Assembly (NCBI GenBank): GCA_028565635.1
Contig: JAOXYB010046214.1
Span: 1 to 12,304, forward strand
Direction: 5' to 3'
DNA length: 12,304 bases
From: Phoronis ovalis
Lineage: Eukaryota > Phoronida > Phoronidae
The position numbers and the translations under genes are program-made. Position 1 is the stretch's first letter. Each line of letters begins with the position of its first letter. This document shows, piece after piece, positions 6,001 to 12,304 of this stretch. The notes beneath the pieces were generated by a model. The model searched no databases. It saw nothing but the letters and a program-made list of their open reading frames with translations, and was not told the origin of the DNA.

Positions 6001-8491
6001 TGTGGTATCATGCTATTTTTTTTACTTGTCAGATACCATGTGGGTGAAGTTGGTGAAGTACAATAAAAAATGATATCACTGGACTCCACTTGGTTATGAA
6101 ATTTAGCATTGATTTACTCACTTTTGATTAGCTCTCCACAATAATGAATAACAGTATGCAAGCCATCTAAAAAATGGATTTGCAATGTCGGGATAGATAT
6201 GCTATGCTTATCGTTTTGTGAATACAATTTCAGGTTCAAGACAACATTGGTGTTGCAATGTTTATTGGTGCATGGACAATCACAGAAATTATCCGATACA
6301 CTTTTTATGCACTTGGATTATTAGGTCAAGTGCCCTACTTTATACAGTGGTGTAGGTAAGAAGTATATTAATTATATTTTATTAGCTTTTCACCATCCAT
6401 GTAAATATTTTGACAGTTTCATACTCAGCAATTTTTCAGTATTGCCATCATCACATCAAGAGCTGTGCAGTTCTGCCCCTTCCCATTTTGTGCCGCATAA
6501 TGTCTATTAAATTAATACAATCTTCAAAATGTAGCTGTGGTTTGGAATACTGCTATTTTAAAGTCCAGTTGTGTTCTATATTTGCAGGTCAAAATTATAA
6601 ATGGCTACCAACAAATAGAGTGACAATAAGTATTATCTCTGGGAATCCAAAATCAGTGAATAGCAGATAATTTTTATGTTATCCTCCACATCCACCAGGT
6701 GTCTCTGCTAGGCAATTTATCAAATCTAATGCATAGCATAAACCTGAACATCAGTAAATCTAGAAAGTCCGCTTATCATTTCACATCTCTTTCAGGAACC
6801 AGTAAAATTTGCTTTGTTAATTTAAATGACTTCTTAGATTGCAGCAGTTATTTATTGTGCTGTTTTTATTCTATTTCAGATATACATTCTTCATTATTCT
6901 GTATCCTCTAGGTGTTTCGGTAAGTACCTATAACTTCAAGTACTGCTTGTTCACATTACTTTATTTTGCTCATCCAGTAAAAAATACTGTTCTTTAATAG
7001 AGATTTTAGAAAATAAAAATTCTCAACATTATTATAAAGGAAAAGGTTTTAGTCTGTAGTGCAATTAAAATGAGGATTTATGTGTTGAGCAATTTCCATA
7101 TAAATAACACTGTGTTTCATACAGCAGATCATATCTCAGTTAAAGATGTATGTATACACTATTCGAACAAGTATTATTCAATTTACAAGAACACTTTGAT
7201 AATTCTGCGAAAGGTATCATATACTCCAATCCAAGCATCACAATCATAAGAAATATCTAGTGCTATACTAAATCATATGATTAATGAAATCACTATGAAT
7301 ATTTTTCTCCTTTAGGGTGAACTTTTGACTACCTATAATGCCTTAGCATATGTACAGAAGTCTCGAGTGTTTGCTGTAGATCTCCCTAATCCGGCTAACG
7401 TATCATTTGACTATTACTACTTCATGGTTATCATTATGTTGAATTACATTCCAGGTAAAGGAAATAATTTTTTTTAAATATCCATAAATTCAGCAAAATC
7501 AGTCAATATGAGTTATGCACCCCTTTTTGTTAATACGTTTTTTAAACATTAGCTTTAATTCATTTACTTGAATTTTGTTTAACGCTCTTCATTAATTAAA
7601 CATTTTGTCTTGATACCAGTAACTGCATTACTATGTGTTTAGCACTGAAAAGTGTTCTGATCTTATGTCTAATTTAACCTTTGACACAATATATAACTAC
7701 ATGTATCTACTGGAAAGGTTGTCATTATAACTTAAAGGCAACATATTTTTAATGGAAACTGTCACATTTATAGGTTCAAGTATATACCTATATTTATCAT
7801 ATCAAATTTTGTTTTGAAAGCAAAAGTTAAAGACGCAACACAAGAATGAAATTATACACGATATGAAAAACATCTTTTTATGATCAGGCCTACCTGAACC
7901 ATCAATTTTCACTTGCACACCTGTTTCTTCCCATGTGAACATTTTTTCCGGTTTTTCAATGAAATTCCTGCTACTGGAACAGTCATTTCTGTGTACTTGC
8001 TTAAGTTACCTTGAGTAAATTTCCGGATATTACTCGAACAGCAATTCTAGAGACTTGAGCACAATTCTGGGTACTCGAACAGCAGTACAGAAATGAGCAG
8101 CATGAATTTCGGTGTGAAAACTGAAAAGTGTTCGCATGGGAGGAAACAGGTGCATGAGTGAGGATTGATGATTCGAGTCCACACTGATGATCATTTGTTT
8201 TTTAAATTTCAATCAGATATAGGTTCAGAGATAAATCTGTTGGATCCGATGAATCCCTCAGTTCCAATACCCCGTGATGAAATCTATGCTTGTCGAAAGA
8301 ACTTCTTCTGAGAGAATTTAAGACCCATTCTGCGGATGCAATTAAATAGTTGTTACATTGCATAGGAAATATTGAAGTATTGTGCCTTCATTATGCTTTT
8401 ATTTTTTATTTCAGTTTTCCCTCAACTATACTTTCACATGCTACGACAAAGGAAGAAGATTGTTGGTGGCAAGGTGGAAAAGATTGAATAA
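3007..8491 (+). CDS. HACD2-like: Very-long-chain (3R)-3-hydroxyacyl-CoA dehydratase, HACD1/2 type (7 exons, complete)
   Basis: An ER membrane enzyme of fatty-acid elongation: it removes water from 3-hydroxyacyl-CoA to give trans-2-enoyl-CoA. Exons: 3007-3086, 5269-5386, 5788-5895, 6234-6355, 6880-6919, 7316-7454 and 8415-8491. Phases agree throughout and give 227 residues, normal for HACD1/2 and without the CS domain of HACD3. Landmarks are YNLAQVVGW (20-28), [11 protein letters not shown] (56-66), VFHCAFGLV (67-75), [13 protein letters not shown] (115-127), [14 protein letters not shown] (147-160), VSFDYYYF (185-192) and [16 protein letters not shown] (202-217). Tyr151 and Glu158 match the catalytic Tyr/Glu pair of yeast Phs1 (Y149/E156, same spacing). 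About six hydrophobic stretches fit the six-helix fold: roughly 11-34, 51-75, 79-100, 107-132, 144-166 and 188-212. There is no C-terminal KKXX retrieval signal. The intron 2 donor is very weak. HACD1 versus HACD2 cannot be decided; the gene may be pro-orthologous to both. Confidence 0.95.
3233..3630. mobile_element. GGTACTC-ended miniature element, copy 1
   Basis: A ~400-bp non-autonomous element in HACD intron 1. It begins GGGGGGTACTCAAGG, then ATGTGCCGCGGAACC, continues with several degenerate units around a GGTAGCAATCCAAA core (~30 bp period), and ends with CACACCCCCACCAAAAAATA and a decayed CTCGAGGACT. Read in reverse, the right end mirrors the left (GGGTACTC-like, T-run, GGGGG-TGTG-GC), so imperfect terminal inverted repeats of roughly 45 bp are present. 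ACTATGGG occurs at 3228-3235 and again at 3629-3636, which may be a target-site duplication. It is a direct repeat of the copy at 4535-4903 and carries one extra internal unit. Nothing transposase-like is encoded. Confidence 0.75.
3645..3921. mobile_element. 277-bp MITE with 52-bp terminal inverted repeats and TA flanks
   Basis: Left terminal repeat is 3645-3696 and right terminal repeat 3870-3921. By direct comparison 47 of 52 positions pair, with no gaps. The outermost conserved bases are GGCTTGTCCGTAGGGTCATG. The element is flanked by TA on both sides (3643-3644 and 3922-3923), consistent with TA target duplication as used by Tc1/mariner-like and several other DNA transposons. The 173-bp centre is AT-rich and noncoding. 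It inserted 8-14 bases from the end of the GGTACTC element copy 1. The superfamily cannot be set from ends alone. Confidence 0.85.
4083..4445. repeat. Degenerate ~32-bp tandem array
   Basis: About nine loosely related units built on a CC-ATGGTAAA start and a GCAAAAACACA-like end, clearest at 4110-4141 and 4142-4174, then decaying with units near 4205, 4268, 4320 and 4350. It closes with a GC-rich GGGGGCCCCCATGGGG at about 4419-4434. On the minus strand the closing segment reads ATGTGCCACCCC, similar to the ATGTGCCGC near the start of the neighbouring GGTACTC elements. It may therefore be the remnant of a related element with its own internal repeats. Open frames here follow the repeat and are not genes. 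Confidence 0.55.
4535..4903. mobile_element. GGTACTC-ended miniature element, copy 2
   Basis: This is the same element as 3233-3630, in the same orientation, with better preserved ends. It starts GGGGGGTACTCAAGG and finishes CTTGAGTACTCCC, so the termini are inverted repeats (GGG-N-GTACTCAAG on both strands) that extend inward to about 45 bp with gaps. It is about 30 bp shorter than copy 1 because it lacks one internal GGTAGCAATCC unit. The 3' 150 bp is about 92% identical to copy 1 by eye. The conserved minus-strand open frame shared by both copies (IFWWGC...LTAN) follows from this DNA similarity and is not taken as a gene. Confidence 0.8.
5387..5787 (+). other. HACD intron 2, weak donor and intronic poly(A) signal
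   Basis: The donor is GAG followed by GTCTTC, matching U1 only at GT and the exonic AG. It is far weaker than the gene's other donors (GTAAGG, GTAGTT, GTAAGA, GTAAGT, GTAAAG). The acceptor is a good TATGTTTCAG. Read-through stays in frame for 16 codons to a TAA at 5435-5437, and overlapping AATAAA signals lie at 5515-5524. No repeats or other genes are seen. Confidence 0.75.
5896..6233 (+). other. HACD intron 3
   Basis: A 338-base AT-rich intron with donor GTAGTT and acceptor ACAATTTCAG. I see nothing else in it. An open frame running out of exon 3 ends at 5995-5997. Confidence 0.8.
6356..6879 (+). other. HACD intron 4
   Basis: A 524-base intron with donor GTAAGA and a strong acceptor TTCTATTTCAG. 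It holds an 86-codon open frame (6410-6670) with no recognisable domain and no splice support, which I regard as chance. No repeat was seen. Confidence 0.75.
6920..7315 (+). other. HACD intron 5
   Basis: A 396-base AT-rich intron with a consensus GTAAGT donor and CTCCTTTAG acceptor. It separates the codon for catalytic Tyr151 (exon 5) from that for Glu158 (exon 6). I see nothing else in it. Confidence 0.8.
7881..8193. mobile_element. Foldback/TIR element, ~313 bp, in HACD intron 6
   Basis: The arm at 7881-7996 pairs with the arm at 8085-8193 in inverted orientation, with small gaps and roughly three quarters identity by eye. Best-matching blocks read from the outside inward are TGATCA, CATCAAT, CACCTGTTTC-TCCCATG-GAACA, GAAATTC-TGCT and TCATTTCTGT. 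The ~88-bp loop contains short direct repeats (listed next). No coding capacity and no clear target-site duplication are seen. It may be a MITE or a foldback repeat. As RNA it would form a long hairpin within the HACD intron. Confidence 0.75.
8031..8084. repeat. Three ~20-bp direct repeats in the foldback loop
   Basis: TACTCGAACAGCA occurs exactly at 8031-8043 and 8072-8084, with a related ACTTGAGCACAATTCTGG unit between them. The three units keep a period of about 20 bp, and the AATTCT tail is shared by the first two. They lie in the loop of the inverted-repeat element. Confidence 0.6.
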
Positions 8492-9434
8492 TATCATATT
8501 AAATTGCGTTTTCTGCCGACTACAAAGCTGATCATCAGAAGTATCTACAAACCAAAAGTACATTACCAGTTTATACTTTGTAAAACAGGTCACCAGTACA
8601 TGCAAATCTGTGCGATATGAAAATCTATATGTTGCGAGTCTACTATTATGATAGTAATTAGATTTTGTTACCTACACTTTTCATGCAGCTTTATGCATGT
8701 TGTTAAAATATAAACAGATAATTTTTTGTTATTTCAATTTCCACTTTTTTTGCTCAAGTATGGCTGTGTATTTTTCTTTTTTTCATTTCCATTAGCTTTC
8801 TTTACTTGTTAATGATGATGTATTTGTTATGTGACTGTATTCATTAGTATTGTTATTGCATTCAACAAACTAAGTTTCATGATGTTGTTGTTACTGCCAC
8901 ACTGGATTTAAATGTACCTTTATTAGCCACAAGGTCTAGTCGTCAGAAAATCATTAAAAGTTCTCGTGTCTGCATAATGGCATGGAATAACTCTCCATAA
9001 TCTGGAAATTAAGTATGTGCTATCAAGTTGGGTGCTATGATTGGCTGCTATGGTGTTCAAGGATCCATTTAACAATAATCCATTATTGCTTGAATCACTA
9101 TACCATAAGAAAGGTGATTTTTATCAGATAAAACTGTTGTCTGTAATACATGACTGCTATTTGAAATGTCAAGTACAGGTACTCAATTAAATATAAAGGT
9201 AATACATACTATATCAATTTCAATTCCAGTGGACGTAATTTCTGCAACCTTAACATAGTTTTACAAGAATATTTTTAAGTATTAAAATTTAATTAAAATT
9301 GATTTGTTCAGAAGCTGCAAGATATGGATTGTTGATGGCTCATATCACAACAATTCTGCCACTTAAATGTAATATGCTTTACACATTTATTATAACTAAT
9401 AGTTTCTACTGTATTACTACAGCAATGCAGTCTG

Positions 9435-9444
9435 AATAAATAAA
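9435..9444 (+). terminator. Overlapping AATAAA poly(A) signals, candidate HACD 3' end
   Basis: AATAAATAAA gives two overlapping canonical signals about 940 bases after the HACD stop. A further AATAAA at 9583-9588 is an alternative, and ATTAAA at 8953-8958 a weaker proximal option. Which is used cannot be told from sequence. Confidence 0.45.
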
Positions 9445-9773
9445 CATGCATCTATTTTTTAACTTATATTAACATATCTTGAATATCTCATGTATTTTAT
9501 TTTGACATATAAATATTTTGCATTAGACACCAACAGACAGACTGGTGGTGTTCATCACTTTAGCACAACCTTTAGCTGATTAAATAAACCAATGAACATG
9601 TAGCTTTATATTCAAAACAGATATTATAGTTCTACACAAAAATGCACATACATGAACTACTGTTTAAATTCAAATCTATGGCTAAGTGCCACATTCCTTT
9701 ATTGCACAACACATTTGCATACACTTGGCATAAGATGTCCATGAAACATTCACTTCAAATTTTAAAACCATGC

Positions 9774-9779
9774 TTTATT
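9774..9779 (-). terminator. AATAAA poly(A) signal, candidate ATP6V1H 3' end
   Basis: TTTATT on the plus strand is AATAAA for the minus-strand ATP6V1H transcript, about 140 bases after its stop codon. Another at 9698-9703 is about 215 bases after the stop. Both leave a gap before the last HACD signal at 9588, so the two transcripts need not overlap. Confidence 0.5.
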
Positions 9780-9918
9780 TCCTTTTGACAAGACAATCAT
9801 TAATATGTCAAATGTTCACTTCATTTAGAGCACTTTTCTAATTTCCATTTAGTTAATATTAATACTTGAGTATACTAGATTGACACTTTTTATCCACTAG
9901 TGTACATCGAGGTTTATC

Positions 9919-11462
9919 CTATAATTCTGTTGATACTTTTTCTTTTTTGTCTTTTGATTCTAACTGTTTTCCAAGATATTCCCTATAAAAAGAAAGTGAA
10001 GGTGGTGTTATTAAAAAATTGTCAAATGACAGAAATTTACATGTAGAGCATATCCTCGACTACAAAAATCCGGGACAAAAATATACTACTCACAAGAACT
10101 TTACTCGAACAGAAACTCCAGCTATCTCTGACTTGAACGGTCATGCAAAGAGGATACTTTTTTATGTATCTGCTGTGTATATTTTTAGCCATCCAGTTTA
10201 CACAAAAGCCAAAACTAGCCAAGCCCCATTTCTCTGGGAATGACCCTACCAGTAACACAGAAATTAAGATAAATTAAGGCCTAGTGACATTTAAAACTTA
10301 TTTAGTTTCACACACAGGTTTAATACTCACCAGTTATGCACCATAAGTTTTTGTACTGATAACAATGCTTCATATCGAACATTAGGATCCTCATGAGACA
10401 AGTGTTTCATCACTAGTTGTTTACCACCAAGCTGCTCTATAACACTGAAAAGGATATTATTACTCTGCATAATATTAGCTCCCAAAATATTTTCCATCAT
10501 CAATTGCAAGATTTCAAGAGTGTATTTTTTTTTATTCATTAGTACATTGTTACAACAAACTGTTTAGATTAAACAACCTGTTGATAAAGAATACAGTGCA
10601 TTGCACTTAAATTTACATTTTATACCAGTATACACAAAAGTATAATTATGGATATCATTCTTATTAGAAGTTGTGCCAAGCATCATCTAAACTTGTAGAA
10701 CATAATTACAGACATGCCTGTGTTTTACTAGAAAATTGTACGTACACATCATTCATTTATTGTCTTTACCGTTGAATGATTTTACTTACTGTTTTCCTCT
10801 GGGATAGTGTCTTACATATTCTCCAATATCATGTGCAGCAACTGATAATATCAGTGGATCGGCACATGTATCCAGCAGCTTAATCAGAATTCTGCAAGTA
10901 TACATTACAAAAGTTTGACGAAAAGTATGCAACAAAACATCACACAGTACAACACAATGCCACAGACAGTTAGCTATATTTTGAGGAGACATAATTCTAA
11001 TAGCTAGCAAGTTCAGTATAAAACCATTTGCACCACTTGAGGGTGTCAATGGTGAACCCTAATGTTCCCTCGGCATTCTTGGTTTTATAATAGCTATACT
11101 GTAGACTACTTGCATGCACATCGTTGAGCATGTAGTATCTTGTAAATAAATCGCACATGCCCACAGATAACATTAAAACATGCGACATGCTGGGAACGTT
11201 TGGTCTGCAGCCAGTGGCTCCACCAAGTGTACGATAATGGTCTATGGATCATAAAACAGTCATTGATGACAAGGTGCAGTTATAATTTTTATTTCTTGTT
11301 CAAACTTCATTATAACAAAAAGTCGTACACACGCACTTGAGTAATTCATAATTCTTTTCATTCAGTCGACCAGCATTTTCCCTCCAAAATCGCTGTTCTT
11401 TGTGAACTGGACTCCATTCCAGACGGCCTGACCTTACTTCAGAGCAATATTCGTCAAAAGAG
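9919..11462 (-). CDS. ATP6V1H: V-type proton ATPase subunit H, last four coding exons (5' partial)
   Basis: Subunit H is a HEAT/armadillo-fold part of the cytosolic V1 sector. It couples ATP hydrolysis to proton pumping, and its C-terminal domain inhibits free V1. Exons on the minus strand: 11337-11462, 10790-10891, 10331-10444 and 9919-9982 (stop TAG 9921-9919). All junctions keep the frame and give the C-terminal ~135 residues of a protein normally near 480. Blocks match the family closely: [89 protein letters not shown]. The final ~14 residues ([13 protein letters not shown]) are lysine-rich and unlike the vertebrate tail, which is variable in the family anyway. The first exon here starts inside a Ser codon, so the remaining exons lie upstream, beyond the right edge. 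It converges with HACD. Confidence 0.96.
9983..10330 (-). other. ATP6V1H last intron
   Basis: A 348-base intron with donor GTGAGT and acceptor TTTTTATAG. Open frames of about 74 codons exist on both strands over 10019-10258, but they overlap each other, have no recognisable domain and lack splice support. A TTACTCGAACAG at about 10110 resembles the repeat in the HACD intron 6 foldback loop. Confidence 0.75.
10445..10789 (-). other. ATP6V1H intron (penultimate)
   Basis: A 345-base AT-rich intron with a consensus GTAAGT donor and CCTTTTCAG acceptor on the minus strand. I see nothing else in it. Confidence 0.8.
10892..11336 (-). other. ATP6V1H intron between the WSPVH exon and the [11 protein letters not shown] exon
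   Basis: A 445-base intron with donor GTGCGT and acceptor TATACTTGCAG on the minus strand. It is somewhat less AT-rich than neighbouring introns at 11040-11240, but no domain, repeat or RNA gene is recognisable. Confidence 0.75.
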
Positions 11463-11862
11463 CTAAAAATTAAAATAAACTCATACTTGCTGCATAATTA
11501 CATAATCGCAATACACCATATGTTACCTGGGCATGATCCATATTTATTTACAAAATTTCTCTAATACTCAAAATGAGCATTTTCATGTTTTGCAATCATC
11601 TTAATCGACCAACTCATTTCATAAAACCAGTACTTACACACTTTATTTAACTATGTTCATATGTAGTAACTGACTGTAGCAAGATATAAATATGTGCATA
11701 TTTGAACAGAATAATGGCAGACAGATTAAAGAGATAAAAGTTAAAAGCAGAACTTTGTACAAACTAGTAGATAAAAACACAGAAAAGCAAAGTTCAAGAT
11801 ACTGCTATTTAAGTATCTACATGTAGTTTATATGTATATTGGTATACTATAAATTTGCTAAA
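11463..11862. other. ATP6V1H intron / upstream region of the plus-strand secreted gene
   Basis: On the minus strand this is the 3' end of the ATP6V1H intron before the SFDEY exon (acceptor AATTTTTAG). On the plus strand it is the immediate upstream region of the coiled-coil gene. No ATP6V1H exon is visible in it. A TATAAA at 11685-11690 is 173 bp before the plus-strand ATG and could serve as a TATA box. Another at 11848-11853 is too close to the ATG. Both are weak evidence in such AT-rich DNA. Confidence 0.5.
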
Positions 11863-12140
11863 ATGAAAACTGTAGCATTTCTGAAGGTATTTTTGCTTAT
11901 TTCACTAACAGTTAGCGTGCAGACTTCTAGTGTTTGTCGACTCCAATCTGGTCAATGTGTGTACAATGTTCAATTAGCATCTGAGGAGATCTGTCCAACA
12001 GAAAACACAAATGACCTTCAGAGACTAGTGCAACTGGAAGTTAAAGTTCAACAGATTTTAAAATCAATCGACAGTTTCAACACCCGCTTTTCCAATAATG
12101 CTATGGAATTTCAGAAAGCTGACATAACCCAAGACAAAAG
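11863..12140 (+). CDS. Secreted coiled-coil protein with angiopoietin-like N-terminus, first coding exon (3' partial)
   Basis: Ninety-two residues plus a split codon. Residues 1-20 are a clear signal peptide (MKTVAFLKVFLLISLTVSVQ), with cleavage likely near residues 21-24. Then comes CRLQSGQCVYNV (25-36) with a third Cys at 44. The G-Q-C-x-Y and Cys spacing resemble the N-terminal clustering segment of angiopoietins. Residues 52-76 carry hydrophobics at 55, 58, 62, 65, 69, 72 and 76, a perfect 3-4 heptad pattern, so a parallel coiled-coil multimer is expected. In angiopoietin-like and other fibrinogen-related proteins a C-terminal recognition domain follows; none is visible here. I chose the ATG at 11863 (A at -3); the codons before it hold no in-frame ATG. 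The exon probably ends at AAAAG|GTAAAA (12140/12141). If not spliced, TAA at 12142-12144 ends a 93-residue secreted protein. It lies opposite ATP6V1H, apparently within its intron. Confidence 0.7.
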
Positions 12141-12304
12141 GTAAAATAAATTATCTTAGTTAAAGTACAATGATTTATATTTACTTTTAAGCAATTTAAA
12201 ACAAGACATTTGTCATGTCTAATGCCGATCCAATGTGTAGGATTATATTTTTTTAACATTCTTGTTTTTTTACATTAGGAAAGAATAGAATACATCATGC
12301 ATTA
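12141..12304 (+). other. Presumed intron after the first exon of the secreted gene
   Basis: It starts with GTAAAA. A good-looking acceptor (T-run then ACATTAG at 12278) occurs near the edge. Splicing there would add only Arg-Lys-Glu before a TAG at 12286-12288. Either the true next exon is beyond the window or the protein is a very short secreted one. Confidence 0.4.

Larger units (their letters stand above)
7455..8414 (+). other. HACD intron 6 containing a foldback element
   Basis: A 960-base intron with donor GTAAAG and acceptor TTATTTCAG. Its middle (7881-8193) is a foldback element listed separately. The sequence on either side is ordinary AT-rich intron. Confidence 0.8.
8492..9918. other. 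Convergent intergenic region: HACD and ATP6V1H 3' UTRs
   Basis: The 1,427 bp between the HACD stop (plus) and the ATP6V1H stop (minus). It is AT-rich, with no convincing open frame, RNA gene or repeat on either strand. Plus-strand poly(A) signals occur at 9435-9444 (overlapping pair) and 9583-9588, with an ATTAAA variant at 8953-8958. Minus-strand signals occur at 9774-9779 and 9698-9703. Most of the interval is therefore probably transcribed as 3' UTR of one gene or the other. Confidence 0.7.

Noticed and set aside
6410-6911. Open frames of 86 and 70 codons in HACD intron 4
   Set aside because: Unrecognisable. The second overlaps real exon 5 in another frame, and the conserved HACD splicing pattern accounts for the region.
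10019-10258. Overlapping ~74-codon open frames on both strands in the last ATP6V1H intron
   Set aside because: They are antisense to each other, lack domains, and the flanking ATP6V1H exons join in frame with the family sequence without them.
11685-11853. TATAAA sequences upstream of the secreted-protein ATG as promoters
   Set aside because: One is 10 bp before the ATG, too close to serve as a TATA box. The other is plausible but such hexamers are expected by chance in DNA this AT-rich, so no separate feature is called.
1-12304. tRNA, rRNA, CRISPR, bacterial operon or viral gene content
   Set aside because: No cloverleaf, no regular CRISPR-type array, no ribosome-binding-site spacing and no viral protein similarity was seen. 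All confident coding sequence is spliced animal genes.

Overview
This is AT-rich nuclear DNA from an animal. It has spliced genes with GT-AG introns of about 0.3 to 2.2 kb, short conserved exons, miniature transposons inside introns, and protein families restricted to or typical of metazoans. The proteins fit a marine invertebrate (lophotrochozoan or invertebrate deuterostome), but nothing I can read fixes the phylum.

Four genes are present, three of them recognised with some confidence. (1) On the minus strand at the left, the first two coding exons of an ERICH3 (glutamate-rich protein 3) orthologue, at 2632-2651 and 369-462. The rest of that gene lies off the left edge. (2) On the plus strand, a complete seven-exon HACD1/HACD2-type very-long-chain 3-hydroxyacyl-CoA dehydratase, at 3007-8491, encoding 227 residues. 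(3) On the minus strand, the last four coding exons of V-ATPase subunit H (ATP6V1H), at 9919-11462. Its 5' part lies off the right edge. (4) On the plus strand from 11863, the first coding exon of a secreted coiled-coil protein. Its N-terminus resembles that of angiopoietins, and it appears to sit inside an intron of ATP6V1H on the opposite strand.

Layout: ERICH3 and HACD diverge from a 355-bp shared upstream region (2652-3006). This carries two CACGTG E-boxes and a YY1-type motif covering the HACD start codon. HACD and ATP6V1H converge on a 1.4-kb spacer (8492-9918) that holds both 3' UTRs, with poly(A) signals on each strand that do not overlap.

Mobile-element remnants are concentrated in HACD introns. 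Intron 1 holds two direct copies of a GGTACTC-ended element with internal ~30-bp repeats, a 277-bp TA-flanked MITE with 52-bp terminal inverted repeats, and a degenerate ~32-bp tandem array. Intron 6 holds a ~310-bp foldback element.

The genes are functionally unrelated (a poorly understood ciliated-cell protein, ER fatty-acid elongation, vacuolar acidification, a secreted ligand-like protein). The interest lies in gene architecture: a divergent promoter, a nested opposite-strand gene, an unusually weak splice donor followed by an intronic poly(A) signal, and several undescribed non-autonomous repeats.
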